A stretch of DNA of 41,890 nt from an uncultured Geobacter sp. (GTDB taxonomy: Bacteria > Desulfobacterota > Desulfuromonadia > Geobacterales > Geobacteraceae): the NCBI GenBank assembly GCA_903925075.1, contig CAIYDQ010000291.1, positions 1 through 41,890 on the forward strand. Reading direction: 5' to 3'. This document shows, in pieces, positions 17,279 through 27,675 of this stretch. Position 1 is the first letter of the stretch, and the number at the start of each line of letters is the position of its first letter. Made by a program: the position numbers and the translations under genes. Under the pieces are notes generated by a model. It worked only from the letters and a program-made list of their open reading frames with translations, was not told where the DNA came from and made no database searches.

Positions 17279-17312
17279 ATTATAGACGGCCGTCAGGCCG
17301 CCAGTTTTGGCG
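17279..17312 (-). promoter_or_regulatory. Promoter region of ppiC with two palindromes
   Basis: On the minus strand a perfect -10 TATAAT (17284-17279) lies about 30 nt before the ppiC ATG. No recognisable -35 hexamer stands 16-18 bp upstream. Instead the perfect 10-bp palindrome GACGGCCGTC (17285-17294) abuts the -10, and the inverted repeat CGCCA-N4-TGGCG (17299-17312) occupies the -35 position. This suggests an activator- or repressor-controlled promoter (inference). Confidence 0.45.
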
Positions 17313-17412
17313 TCGCTCATTGTAGCGCGAAGCCTCTCCTCAGCGCAAGGGGCGAAAAAACTACTGCCGCTCTCCCTCCCTTCAGGGGAAAAGGCGTCCC
17401 TCATCCTCATCC

Positions 17413-17444
17413 CTGATCCCTCATCGCTTCTCATGCGGGATCAG
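17413..17444 (-). other. Inverted repeat over the pdxJ stop
   Basis: CTGATCCC (17413-17420) and GGGATCAG (17437-17444) are exact complements around a 16-nt loop, and the outer arm overlaps the pdxJ stop codon. No T-run follows on the minus strand, so it is a poor intrinsic terminator but could protect the 3' end of the message. Confidence 0.35.
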
Positions 17445-18160
17445 GCGTAGCGGACCAGCTCCGACATGTCGCGCACCGCCCGGTCGAGGCCGACCAGGAT
17501 GGCCCTGGACATGATGGAGTGCCCGATATTGAACTCCTCGATGCCGCCGATCGCCGCCACCTTCTTCACGTTCACGTAGTTCAGGCCGTGGCCGGCATTG
17601 ACGCCAAGGTCGAGCTTGCGGGCCAGCTTCACCGCGTTCTCTATCTTGATCAACTCCTGCTGCTCTTCCTTCCAGCTTGGGGCGTCGGCGAAGGCGCCGG
17701 TGTGGATCTCGATGTAGTCGGCGCCCACCTTGTTGGCGGCCTTGATCTGATCGGGATCGGGATCGATGAACAGGCTGACCACGATGCCGCCTTGCTGGAG
17801 CTTCTCGATGGCGAGTTTCAGCGCCTCGTGGTGAATCCTGACGTCGAGTCCCCCCTCGGTGGTCAGCTCGGCGCGCTTCTCCGGGACCAGGGTGCACGCC
17901 TCGGGCTTCACCGAGAGAGCGATGGCGACCATCTCGTCGGTAGCCGCCATCTCCAGGTTCAAGCGGGTCTGCACGGTCTGACGAAGTATTCTCAGGTCGC
18001 GGTCCTGAATGTGCCGGCGGTCCTCCCTGAGATGGATGGTGATGCCGTCCGCGCCGGCCAACTCGGCCATGGCGGCGGCCGCCACCGGATCGGGCTCGCT
18101 GCCGCCCCGGGCCTGCCTGAGCGTCGCCACGTGATCTATGTTCACTCCCAGTCTAGCCAC
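17441..18160 (-). CDS. pdxJ: Pyridoxine 5'-phosphate synthase
   Basis: Condenses 1-deoxy-xylulose 5-phosphate with 3-amino-2-oxopropyl phosphate to pyridoxine 5'-phosphate, the ring-closing step of the DXP-dependent vitamin B6 route. The TIM-barrel sequence is highly conserved: [17 protein letters not shown] at the N-terminus, [16 protein letters not shown] near 40-55, EIHTGAFAD and the C-terminal VNAGHGLNY and [13 protein letters not shown] chose the GTG at 18160 (239 residues) because GGAGG lies 8 nt upstream; it overlaps the glmM stop by 8 bp. A TTG at 18175 is possible. It is the last gene of the tilS-ftsH-folP-cdaA-cdaR-glmM-pdxJ run. Confidence 0.95.
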   Translation of the reverse strand: MARLGVNIDHVATLRQARGGSEPDPVAAAAMAELAGADGITIHLREDRRHIQDRDLRILRQTVQTRLNLEMAATDEMVAIALSVKPEACTLVPEKRAELTTEGGLDVRIHHEALKLAIEKLQQGGIVVSLFIDPDPDQIKAANKVGADYIEIHTGAFADAPSWKEEQQELIKIENAVKLARKLDLGVNAGHGLNYVNVKKVAAIGGIEEFNIGHSIMSRAILVGLDRAVRDMSELVRYA

Positions 18161-19517
18161 GCGCTTCACCTCCAAAGGCGCAGGCGACCGTGGCGGCGAT
18201 CTCGTTCGCCCAGCTGCGGATCTCGCCCTCGTCGTTCCCCTCCAGCATGATCCGCAACAGCGGCTCGGTGCCGGAATAGCGGATCAGCACCCGCCCCTCG
18301 CCCTTCAGCCTCTCCTCGACCTCCCGGATCAGGTTCGCCACTTCCGGCACCTGCATGATGTCGGATTTCTCCGCCAGACGCACGTTCACCAGCACCTGCG
18401 GCAGCGGTTCCATGACCAGCGCCAGCTCCGAAAGCCGTTTCCCGCGCCTCTGCATGATGGCAAGCACCTGCAGCGCCGAGAGCACGCCGTCGCCGGTGGT
18501 GTTGTGGTCCAGGAAGATCATGTGGCCCGACTGCTCTCCGCCCAGGTTGTACCCCCCTTTGAGCATCTCCTCGACCACGTAGCGGTCTCCCACCGCGGTC
18601 TTCACCACCTCGCCTCCGGCGCGCTTCATGGCGATGTCCAGCCCCATGTTGCTCATCACGGTCGCCACCAGGGTGTTGCGCTTCAGCGTCCCCTGTTTGA
18701 TCATCTCGGTGGCGCAGATCGCCATGATCCGGTCGCCGTCCACGACGTTGCCGTACTCGTCCACGAAGATCACCCGGTCCGCGTCGCCGTCAAGGGCGAT
18801 GCCGAGGTCGGCGCCGTGCAGCTTCACCGCCTCGCTGATCACCCCGGGGTGGAGCGAACCGCAGTCGGCATTGATGTTGGTGCCGTTGGGCTTGACGCCG
18901 AAGGTGATCACCTCCGCTCCCAACTCCTCCAAAACCGCGGGGGCCACCTTGTAGACGGCGCCGTTAGCGCAGTCGAGCACGATCTTCAGCCCGGAAAGAT
19001 CGAGGTCCTTGGGAAAGGTGCTCTTCAGGAAGACCACGAAGCGGCCGATGGCGTCGTCGATCCGGTAGGCCTTGCCGACGTCCTTGGCGGTCGGACGCAG
19101 GGAGTCGATCCGCTTGGAGAAGATCAGCTCCTCCATCATCAGCTCCATTTCGTCGGGGAGCTTGAAGCCGTCGCGGGAAAAGAACTTGATGCCGTTGTCC
19201 TCGAAGGGGTTGTGGGAGGCGGAGATCACCACCCCCGCGTCGGCGCGCATCGAGGAGGTGATGTTGGCGATTCCCGGCGTCGGCAACGGGCCCACCAGCA
19301 GCACGTCCACGCCCATGGAGCAGATGCCGGCCACCAGGGCGCTTTCCAGCATGTAGCCGGAGAGGCGGGTATCCTTGCCTATCACGATCCGGTGCCGTTT
19401 CTTGCCGTTTTTAAAGATGTAGGCGGCGGCGCGTCCGATCTGCATGGCCATCTCCGCCGTCATCGGGTAGACGTTGGCCACCCCGCGCACTCCGTCGGTG
19501 CCGAAAAGCTTCTTCAT
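18153..19517 (-). CDS. glmM: Phosphoglucosamine mutase
   Basis: Converts glucosamine 6-phosphate to glucosamine 1-phosphate on the route to UDP-GlcNAc. The 454 residues show [12 protein letters not shown] at the N-terminus, the phosphoserine loop VVISASHNP with Ser101 as the phosphorylated residue, the magnesium loop DGDADRVI (about 240-247), the sugar loop GGEQSGH and the phosphate-binding [10 protein letters not shown] near the C-terminus. The ATG at 19517 has GGTGGAG upstream; the open frame extends 11 codons further but overlaps cdaR. The gene follows cdaA and cdaR, an order conserved in Firmicutes, where GlmM binds and restrains the c-di-AMP cyclase. Confidence 0.96.
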   Translation of the reverse strand: MKKLFGTDGVRGVANVYPMTAEMAMQIGRAAAYIFKNGKKRHRIVIGKDTRLSGYMLESALVAGICSMGVDVLLVGPLPTPGIANITSSMRADAGVVISASHNPFEDNGIKFFSRDGFKLPDEMELMMEELIFSKRIDSLRPTAKDVGKAYRIDDAIGRFVVFLKSTFPKDLDLSGLKIVLDCANGAVYKVAPAVLEELGAEVITFGVKPNGTNINADCGSLHPGVISEAVKLHGADLGIALDGDADRVIFVDEYGNVVDGDRIMAICATEMIKQGTLKRNTLVATVMSNMGLDIAMKRAGGEVVKTAVGDRYVVEEMLKGGYNLGGEQSGHMIFLDHNTTGDGVLSALQVLAIMQRRGKRLSELALVMEPLPQVLVNVRLAEKSDIMQVPEVANLIREVEERLKGEGRVLIRYSGTEPLLRIMLEGNDEGEIRSWANEIAATVACAFGGEARG

Positions 19518-19546
19518 AACTCCACCTCTCCCGTATCGTATTTTGC

Positions 19547-19939
19547 TCATCTAACCTGCGTTTCCTTGACCAGCGTCAGTCGCATCGAGGCGGGAAGGAT
19601 CCGCACCACGCTCAGTTCCCGATCAAGCCCCAGGGAGGAGTGCCGGGGCGCAAAGCTCAGCGTCCCGGCGGCGGTCGCGTCCAGGTCGAGCCCGCAGCTA
19701 AGTCTGCTGAACGGCAGCCGGCACAAAAGGATGCGGGGTCCGGAAACCGTCACCTCCAGCTGCTCCGGGAGCGGGGATTCCAGCCGGAAACCGGCCGGCA
19801 CCGCCTTGGGGCGCAGCGGAACCATCAGCTTCAACTCGCCTTTTCGCTCCAGCGCCACGCCCAGCCAAAGGAGCGCGGCCAAAAGCAGCGACAGCGCCTT
19901 CACCCCGCCGGACCATTCGGAAAACTTCGCCCGATTCAT
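19547..19939 (-). CDS. Short YbbR/CdaR-like regulator of diadenylate cyclase
   Basis: Membrane-anchored protein of 130 residues: one N-terminal transmembrane helix (about 13-30, [19 protein letters not shown]) and a single extracytoplasmic beta-rich domain with YbbR-like features ([25 protein letters not shown]). In Firmicutes CdaR carries four YbbR repeats, modulates CdaA and is encoded between cdaA and glmM, exactly the place held here. The ATG overlaps the cdaA stop as ATGA, so translation is coupled. The protein is far shorter than B. subtilis CdaR. The YbbR assignment rests on position, topology and the short repeat match. Confidence 0.72.
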   Translation of the reverse strand: MNRAKFSEWSGGVKALSLLLAALLWLGVALERKGELKLMVPLRPKAVPAGFRLESPLPEQLEVTVSGPRILLCRLPFSRLSCGLDLDATAAGTLSFAPRHSSLGLDRELSVVRILPASMRLTLVKETQVR

Positions 19940-20700
19940 TTCAGCCACCTCGGCTCCACCAGTCTTCTCAGCAGTTTGCCCAGGGCGGGAAGGTCGAGGA
20001 TGTCGGTTTTTTTGCCGTCGACCACCACCGAAGCGGTGCCGGTCTCCTCGGAGACCACGACCACCACGGCGTCCACCAACTCGCTCAGCCCCATGGCGGC
20101 CCGGTGCCTGGTGCCCAGGCTCTTGCTCACCTCCGGATTCTGGGTAAGCGGCAGGAAACAACCGGCCTTGGTGAGCTTGCCGCGCTGGATGATCACGGCG
20201 CCGTCGTGAATCGGCGAGTAGGGGAGAAATATGGAAGAGATCAGCTCGCTGGTGACCTTGGCGTCGATGTCGGTGCCGACCGCCAGGTAGTTGTCCACCG
20301 ATATCCCCCGCTCGATCACGATCAAGGCGCCGATATGCTTTTGGGAGAGGCCGGCGACGGCGAAGACCAGTTCGTCGATCACGTCCGACATCTCCACGTC
20401 GCTCTGGGCGCGGCTTCGGCTAAGGGCCGCGAAAGTTCTGCGTATGTCGGTCTGGAAGATTACCGCAAGCACCACCACGGATGAGGCGAGGAAGGTATCG
20501 AAGAGAAGCCGGACGGTTTGCAGGGAAAACAGGCGCGACAGCAGGTGGCCGGCCGCCAGCAGGCAGAGCACGCCCAGGATGCGCAGCGCCATCCCCTCCT
20601 TCAAAAGCCTGGAGAGCCTGGCGATGATCAGCGCCGCGAGCGACAGGTCCAGCAGGTCCCGCAGCACGCCTATGTTTTGCAGGAGAAAAGTCATCAGCAC
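19936..20700 (-). CDS. cdaA: Membrane diadenylate cyclase (c-di-AMP synthase)
   Basis: Makes cyclic di-AMP from two ATP. The 254 residues have three N-terminal transmembrane helices (about 8-82) followed by the DisA_N domain with both catalytic motifs: DGA at 166-168 (IHDGAVI) and RHR within GTRHRAA at 196-202. This matches the CdaA/DacA class rather than the DNA-scanning DisA. The start is the ATG at 20700 or the ATG two codons later. The gene follows folP by 38 bp and overlaps cdaR by 4 bp. No c-di-AMP phosphodiesterase (GdpP/DhhP) lies in the window. Confidence 0.93.
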   Translation of the reverse strand: MLMTFLLQNIGVLRDLLDLSLAALIIARLSRLLKEGMALRILGVLCLLAAGHLLSRLFSLQTVRLLFDTFLASSVVVLAVIFQTDIRRTFAALSRSRAQSDVEMSDVIDELVFAVAGLSQKHIGALIVIERGISVDNYLAVGTDIDAKVTSELISSIFLPYSPIHDGAVIIQRGKLTKAGCFLPLTQNPEVSKSLGTRHRAAMGLSELVDAVVVVVSEETGTASVVVDGKKTDILDLPALGKLLRRLVEPRWLK

Positions 20701-20738
20701 CAGTCGGGAAGCCGCAGCTTCGAGTTTTTGGCCGGCAA

Positions 20739-21574
20739 CTAAGCAAGCGCCCGCGCCATGATCGCAACCTCTCTCATGGCGGCCACGTCATGGACCCTGA
20801 CGATGGAGGCGCCGTTCGCCACCGAGACGGCTACCGCAACCGCCGTGCCGAAGAGGCGGGCGCCGCCGGTCGCGCCGGTGACCGCCCCGATGAAGGATTT
20901 TCTGGAGGGGCCGACCAGGATCGGGCGCTCCAGCGTCAACAGTTCGCCAAGCCTTCTGATCAGCTCCAGATTGCCGTCGACGCTCTTGCCGAAACCGATG
21001 CCCGGATCGATCACGATGCGGCCGGCGGGTATGCCGGCGGCCTCGGCCAAGGCCAGCGAATCCGCCAGGTACCCCTTGACCTCCGCCATCAGATCGCCAT
21101 AGCCGGTGTCGGCCTGCATGCGGTCCGGCCTGCCGCGGGTGTGCATCACCACCAGGCCGGCGTCGGCTTGGGCCACCGCCTTCGCCATGTCGGCGTCGAA
21201 GAAAAGGCCGCTCACGTCGTTGACGATCTCCGCCCCGGCGGCGCAGGCCGCCCTGGCCACCCCCGACTTGTAGGTGTCGACCGAGATCGGCACGGTCAGC
21301 CTGCCGGCCAGCGCCTCGATCACCGGGACCACCCGGCTCAGTTCCTCGGCGAGATCGACGGCCGGCGCGTCGGGCCGGGTGCTTTCTCCGCCGATGTCGA
21401 TGATGTCGGCCCCTTCCTGCTCCAGCTCCAGCGCCCTGTCGACGGCGGCCTCCAGGGAGAAGAAGCGGTTGCCGTCCGAAAAGGAATCCGGAGTCACGTT
21501 CAGGATGCCCATCACCAGCGGCCGCGCGAGCGGGAGCGTGCGACGGGAAAGCTCCCATCCCGCGGCGGTCGCAA

Positions 21575-21578
<4 letters not shown>
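20739..21578 (-). CDS. folP: Dihydropteroate synthase
   Basis: Joins 7,8-dihydropterin pyrophosphate and p-aminobenzoate to dihydropteroate in folate synthesis, the sulfonamide target. All signatures are present in 279 residues: [14 protein letters not shown] near 23-36, [11 protein letters not shown] near 60-70, [16 protein letters not shown], and GPSRKSFIG. The ATG at 21578 overlaps the ftsH stop by 4 bp (ATGA), which fixes the start against the much longer open frame upstream. It lies between ftsH and cdaA in one transcription unit. Confidence 0.96.
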
Positions 21579-23437
<1,859 letters not shown>

Positions 23438-23599
23438 GTTTCCTCCCGAATTGTCTGTATGCCGCAAGCCCGGCGAATCAAGCCCCCTTAGGGCCGGCTG
23501 CCGGGCTGAGCTGTTGGTGTGTCACAAAATATTTTAATTTAAGGGGCGCAGTTAAACGAACAAAATAAGTACCATATCGGGGCAATATTGACAAGAGCT
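23438..23599. other. tilS-ftsH intergenic region
   Basis: This 162-bp AT-rich gap probably carries an ftsH promoter. On the minus strand a -35-like TTGTCA (23594-23589) is followed 17 bp later by TACTTA (23571-23566), which is a poor -10, so the call is weak. No small gene is seen. Confidence 0.3.
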
Positions 23600-24964
23600 T
23601 TAAGGCGTAAAATCAAGAATTTCAACCCTTAAAACGGCGTCGGACGGGGCCGTCACCCGGGCGTCGTCCGCCATCTTGATCCCGGCCACCCAAAGGATGC
23701 GCCCCGCGCTCAAAAGCAGCGGCACCGCGGGCCTGCGGCCCGGGGGGATCTTCTCGTTTATAAAAAGATCCTTAACCTTCTGCTCGCCGCTCATGCCCAA
23801 AGGGCGGAAGCGGTCGCCCGGCGCGAAGCCGCGCAAAAGCCAGGGAAAAGGGGCGCGCTCGGGACTCAGGTAGGCTACCCGCGGCGAGCCGGCGTCGAGC
23901 AGCGCGGGGCGCGGGACGCGCGCGACCGACAGGCGCCGACCGGTGGGGAGCGAGAAGCTCCCCTCCCCTTCAACGGTAAATTGCCACGTCTGGCCGGCAG
24001 TCGCCTCGCCGCGCTGAAAGCCGAGCGTGCCGTAACTGCGCACCGCCAGACAGTCGCCGGGAAGCTTCAGCCTGGCGTTGGAACGATCGGAAAGCGCCAG
24101 ACGTTCGATCGCCTCCAGATGCGTCAAAGCGATATGTCGCAGGTCGCCGCGCACCTCCAGCAGGGCGCGGCGGTACAGGCGGAGCCTCAGGGCGTGCGGC
24201 TCCCGGAGCAACCCTTCGATCTCCAGGGTGAGCGCGTCCGGCAGCCGGCAGGCCAGCCGCAGATAGGCGGTCTCGGTGAACTGCTCCAGCAGTTCCTGGT
24301 CGCCGGCCAGGATCTGCGCCGTGGCGGCGAGCCGCTCCGACACCTTGGGGTTGTACCTTCGGAGAAAGGGGATCAGTTCGTGGCGAATGCTGTTGCGCAG
24401 GATGGCGGTGTCGGCGTTACTGGCGTCATTCCGGTGGCTTAATCCGGCAGAGTTCAAGTAGCTCTCGATCTGGGCGCGGGAAACCTGCAAGAGCGGACGT
24501 TTCAGATTCCCCTGAGAACTGCTTCCCATGGCGCTCAGACCGGCGCCGCCGGCGCCGCGCAGCAAGCGGATCAGGACGGTCTCGGCCTGGTCGTCCAGAT
24601 GATGGGCCAGGGCAATACTGGTGGCGGCGCGGGTTGCGGCGGTTTCGGCGAAAAAGGCGTAGCGCGCTTTTCGCCCTGCGTCCTCCAGCGAGAGGCGCGA
24701 TTCTTGGGCGAGTTGGGCCACGGCGACCCGCTTGGAGGCGAAAGGGAGCTGGTATCGGGCGGCCAACCGGGAGACGAAGGCCTCGTCCTCGTCGGAGGCG
24801 GCCCCCCTGAGACCGTGGTTCAAGTGAGCCACCACAAGGTGCAACCGTTCTTCTTCAAGGTGAACCAGGATATCGAGCAGCGCGACCGAATCCGCCCCGC
24901 CCGAGACCGCCACCACCACGGTTTCGCCTGTTTTGAACAGCTTTTGGCGCCGCACCGCGGCCAC
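23600..24964 (-). CDS. tilS: tRNA(Ile)-lysidine synthetase
   Basis: ATP-dependent PP-loop enzyme that converts C34 of the CAU-anticodon tRNA-Ile to lysidine, so that AUA is read as isoleucine. The P-loop signature VVAVSGGADSVALL lies at about residues 16-29, followed by HLNHGLRG and the ALAHHLDDQAETVLIRLLRG block; the C-terminal TilS domains carry FAPGDRFRPLGM and KVKDLFINEKIP. The GTG at 24964 gives 454 residues but has no ribosome site. Five codons upstream an in-frame CTG (24979) sits 7 nt after AGGAG and would give an N-terminus LLKNLVAAVRRQ, so the true start may be this non-canonical codon. Confidence 0.93.
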   Translation of the reverse strand: MAAVRRQKLFKTGETVVVAVSGGADSVALLDILVHLEEERLHLVVAHLNHGLRGAASDEDEAFVSRLAARYQLPFASKRVAVAQLAQESRLSLEDAGRKARYAFFAETAATRAATSIALAHHLDDQAETVLIRLLRGAGGAGLSAMGSSSQGNLKRPLLQVSRAQIESYLNSAGLSHRNDASNADTAILRNSIRHELIPFLRRYNPKVSERLAATAQILAGDQELLEQFTETAYLRLACRLPDALTLEIEGLLREPHALRLRLYRRALLEVRGDLRHIALTHLEAIERLALSDRSNARLKLPGDCLAVRSYGTLGFQRGEATAGQTWQFTVEGEGSFSLPTGRRLSVARVPRPALLDAGSPRVAYLSPERAPFPWLLRGFAPGDRFRPLGMSGEQKVKDLFINEKIPPGRRPAVPLLLSAGRILWVAGIKMADDARVTAPSDAVLRVEILDFTP

Positions 24965-25030
24965 GAGGTTTTTAAGCAGGAGGGGCTCCTATGGAGGCGA
25001 AGGTTCGGTCAATTGGGATAGTTAGCCGCG

Positions 25031-25543
25031 TCAATCCTTGAGCGAGCACTCCTTCTCCCAGGCAAGGTAACCGTCGCCGCTTATCTCCCAGAAAGAGTCG
25101 ATGCGGCCGGAGTAATAATCGAGCTGCGCGCATGCCGCTTCGATGGCCTGTAGAAACTTGAGCGAAATCAACTGGTGGCCGTGCAGGAAACGGTAAAAGC
25201 CCTTGATCCCGGCCAGGAAGCCTTCTATCTCGGCAGCGAGCGGCTCCATGGTATTGACGATGTACCAGTTGCCGGCAAACTGGCGCACCAGGCCCGGGCG
25301 CTCGTCGAAAATGCTGCGCATCTTGATGGAGACCACGAAGTCCCTGACGAAGTAATCGGCGGCGCCGGCGAGCGCGGTGGCGGCTTCCGGAGAAAGCCCG
25401 GCCTCCATGCTTTCGCAGTAGAAACGGTGCAGGAGATCGCCGCAAAGCTTATCGACCCGCAGTTCGTCCTCCAGGGTAGTCGACAGGAAATCCCTTTTAT
25501 CGACTTTCAGCACCTCAAACGACTCTTGGCAAAACTCACCCAT
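25031..25543 (-). CDS. Conserved-looking helical protein, function unknown
   Basis: One hundred and seventy residues, soluble, predicted almost entirely alpha-helical, with aromatic-rich segments such as YFVRDFVVSIKMRSIFDERP, WYIVNTMEPLAAEIEGF and IKGFYRFLHGHQLI. No signal peptide, membrane helix or catalytic motif is apparent, and I do not recognise a family. The ATG has GAGG 5 nt upstream and codon use resembles the neighbours, so it is a real gene. It precedes tilS by about 50-70 bp in the same direction and may share its message. Confidence 0.75.
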   Translation of the reverse strand: MGEFCQESFEVLKVDKRDFLSTTLEDELRVDKLCGDLLHRFYCESMEAGLSPEAATALAGAADYFVRDFVVSIKMRSIFDERPGLVRQFAGNWYIVNTMEPLAAEIEGFLAGIKGFYRFLHGHQLISLKFLQAIEAACAQLDYYSGRIDSFWEISGDGYLAWEKECSLKD

Positions 25544-25563
25544 GACACCCTCGCTTTAAAATC

Positions 25564-25598
25564 CGTTCAACGTTCTACGTTCTACGTTCTACGTTCTA
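25564..25598. repeat. Seven-bp tandem repeat (CGTTCTA)
   Basis: Five consecutive 7-bp units, the first CGTTCAA and the next four CGTTCTA. It lies 21 bp from the start of the 170-aa gene, in the gap before the ABC permease, and directly precedes the 9-bp array. Confidence 0.9.
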
Positions 25599-25613
25599 GG
25601 ATCAACCCTCATG

Positions 25614-25676
25614 GTCCACAAAGTCCACAAAGTCCACAAAGTCCACAAAGTCCACAAAGTCCACAACGTCCACAAA
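25614..25676. repeat. Nine-bp tandem repeat (GTCCACAAA)
   Basis: Seven consecutive 9-bp units of GTCCACAAA, with one substitution in the sixth unit (final A to C). It is noncoding; its minus-strand translation gives a spurious DFV repeat. The copy number is likely to vary between strains (inference). Confidence 0.92.
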
Positions 25677-25690
25677 GACCGACCTCCCCC

Positions 25691-26545
25691 TCACCCCTGC
25701 CTTCTCGGGTCGAGCGCGTCCCTGATCCCCTCCCCCACCAGATTGTAGCTGAGCACGGTGATCAGGATCGCCACGCCGGGGAACAAGGAGAGCCACCAGG
25801 CGAACTCGATGTAATCCTTGCCGGAGGTGAGGATGTTCCCCCAACTCGGCGTGGGCGGCTGCACCCCGATGCCGAGAAAGGAGAGCGCGGATTCGGTCAA
25901 TATGGCGCCGGCCACCCCCAGCGTCGCCGAGACCAGCACCGGCGAGAGCGCGTTCGGCAGGATGTGCCGGAAGATGATCCTGCGGTCGGAGGCGCCCAGC
26001 ACGCGGGCCGCCAGCACGAAGTCCCTGCTCTTCAGCGAGAGCACCTCGGCCCGGACCAGGCGCGCCACCCCCATCCAGCCGGTGAGGCCGATGATGATCA
26101 TGATGTACCAGATGGACGGCTCCAACATGGCGATCACGGCCAGGATCAGGAAAAAGGTGGGAAAGCAGAGCATGATGTCGACCACCCGCATCAGCAAGGT
26201 GTCCACCCAGCCGCCGTAAAAGCCGGCGAAGAGCCCCACCACGGTGCCGATCAACACCGCGATGCCGACCGCGACGAAGCCGACCTTCAACGAGACCCTG
26301 GCCCCGAAGATGACGCGGGTGAAAACGTCGCGGCCCAGTTCGTCGGTGCCGAACCAGTGGGCCGAGGTGGGCGGCAGGAGCACATGCCAGGCATCCAGCG
26401 CGTCGGGGTCATAGGGGGTTATGAATGCCGCGCAGATGGAGAGCAGGAAAAGGATGACGATTACCATCAGGCCTGCGGTCGCGAATCTGTTCCCGGCGAA
26501 GCGCTTCCAGAACTCTTTGGAGGGTTCACTCATCAGTGCACTCAT
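25691..26545 (-). CDS. Oligopeptide ABC transporter permease (DppC/OppC-like)
   Basis: Inner-membrane permease of the peptide/nickel ABC family. An OppC N-terminal segment with one helix and ITPYDPDALD is followed by HWFGTDELGRDVFTRVIFGAR, the DppC hallmark, five core helices, and the EAA loop ARVLGASDRRIIFRHILPNA that docks the ATPase. Length from the ATG at 26545 is 284 residues. This start has a weak GGA; an ATG four codons later (26533) and the longer frame to 26608 are alternatives. It pairs with the DppB-like permease upstream. No OppD/OppF ATPase follows, which is unusual for this family. Confidence 0.9.
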   Translation of the reverse strand: MSALMSEPSKEFWKRFAGNRFATAGLMVIVILFLLSICAAFITPYDPDALDAWHVLLPPTSAHWFGTDELGRDVFTRVIFGARVSLKVGFVAVGIAVLIGTVVGLFAGFYGGWVDTLLMRVVDIMLCFPTFFLILAVIAMLEPSIWYIMIIIGLTGWMGVARLVRAEVLSLKSRDFVLAARVLGASDRRIIFRHILPNALSPVLVSATLGVAGAILTESALSFLGIGVQPPTPSWGNILTSGKDYIEFAWWLSLFPGVAILITVLSYNLVGEGIRDALDPRRQG

Positions 26546-26678
26546 AGCATGATTCCGATATCCGCGCCACAGCAAACCGCTCCGGCCGAGGGTCCGCGGA
26601 AAGGCCAAGGCCGCCGGCGGGCGGCCAAAGCGCGATGGGATGCAGGAGCGCCGTGGACGGCGAGAGGCTTGAACACGG

Positions 26679-27659
26679 CTACCCCCTTCCGTGGCGTATG
26701 CGCGGATCGGCGAACGCGTAGCAGAAGTCCGCCAAAAGGTTGCCGAGCAGGGTGAGACCGGCGCCGATCACCAGGATGCCCATCACCAGCGGGTAATCGC
26801 GCGACATCACCCCCTGGTAGAAGAGCTGCCCCATGCCGGGAATGGCGAAGATGGTCTCGAAGATGACGCTGCCGCCGATCAGGCCGGGGAGGGAAAAACC
26901 CAGCAGCGTGATGACGGGCAGGAGCGCGTTCTTCAGCGCGTGCTTGTAGATAACGGCGCGCTCGCGCACCCCTTTGGCCCTGGCCGTGGTGATGTAATCC
27001 TGGGAGAGCACCTCCAGCATGGTCGAGCGCATGTAGCGGGAGAGGCCGGCCAGGCTGCCGAAGGTAGCGATCGCCACCGGCAGCAGCAGGTGCTTGGCCA
27101 CGTCCCAGTAGCGCGCCAGCGCGGGAAGCCGCTCGCTCCCCAGCGAATGGATGCCCGAGATGGGGAGCCAGGAGAGCTTCACTCCGAAAAAGTACATGCA
27201 GAGCAGGGCCAGCCAGAAGGTGGGGACCGCAAAGCCCAGAAAGACGAAGACCGAGATGCCGCGATCCAGCAGGGTGTCCCGGTGCACGGCGGCCAGGATG
27301 CCGATCGGTATGGCCAGGCCGAACTCCAGGATCAGGGCGATCACGTTCAGGGAGATGGTGATCGGGATGCGCTCCACGATCTTGTCGGTGACCTGCCGGT
27401 TGTCGGGCGCGAAGGAGCGGCCGAAGTCGAAGCGGGCCAGGTGCGAGAGCCAGAGGCCGTACTGGACGTGCAGCGGCTTGTCGAGCCCGTAGAACTCGCG
27501 CAATCTGGCCCTGGAGGCGGCGGAGACCTTGGGACTCATCGCGGTCTGCATCTCGACCGGCTCGCCCGGCGCCAGATGGATCACGGTGAAGGTGATCAGC
27601 GTGATGCCGATCAGCAGCGGGAAAAGCATCAGTACGCGCTTCAACAGATAATTAGCCAT
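26679..27659 (-). CDS. Oligopeptide ABC transporter permease (DppB/OppB-like)
   Basis: Permease of 326 residues with six helices. Family marks are [20 protein letters not shown] at the N-terminus, [14 protein letters not shown], the EAA loop [20 protein letters not shown], and [18 protein letters not shown] near the C-terminus. The ATG is 16 bp after the stop of the peptide-binding lipoprotein gene, so they are co-transcribed. With the DppC-like permease it should form the membrane channel of a peptide importer. The substrate cannot be told from sequence. Confidence 0.93.
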   Translation of the reverse strand: MANYLLKRVLMLFPLLIGITLITFTVIHLAPGEPVEMQTAMSPKVSAASRARLREFYGLDKPLHVQYGLWLSHLARFDFGRSFAPDNRQVTDKIVERIPITISLNVIALILEFGLAIPIGILAAVHRDTLLDRGISVFVFLGFAVPTFWLALLCMYFFGVKLSWLPISGIHSLGSERLPALARYWDVAKHLLLPVAIATFGSLAGLSRYMRSTMLEVLSQDYITTARAKGVRERAVIYKHALKNALLPVITLLGFSLPGLIGGSVIFETIFAIPGMGQLFYQGVMSRDYPLVMGILVIGAGLTLLGNLLADFCYAFADPRIRHGRG

Positions 27660-27675
27660 CTTCCCTGCGCCCCTC

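Noticed and set aside
25602..25844. Minus-strand frame with a DFVDFV repeat tail
   Set aside because: Shadow of the DppC-like gene running into the 9-bp GTCCACAAA array; the periodic peptide comes from the repeat.
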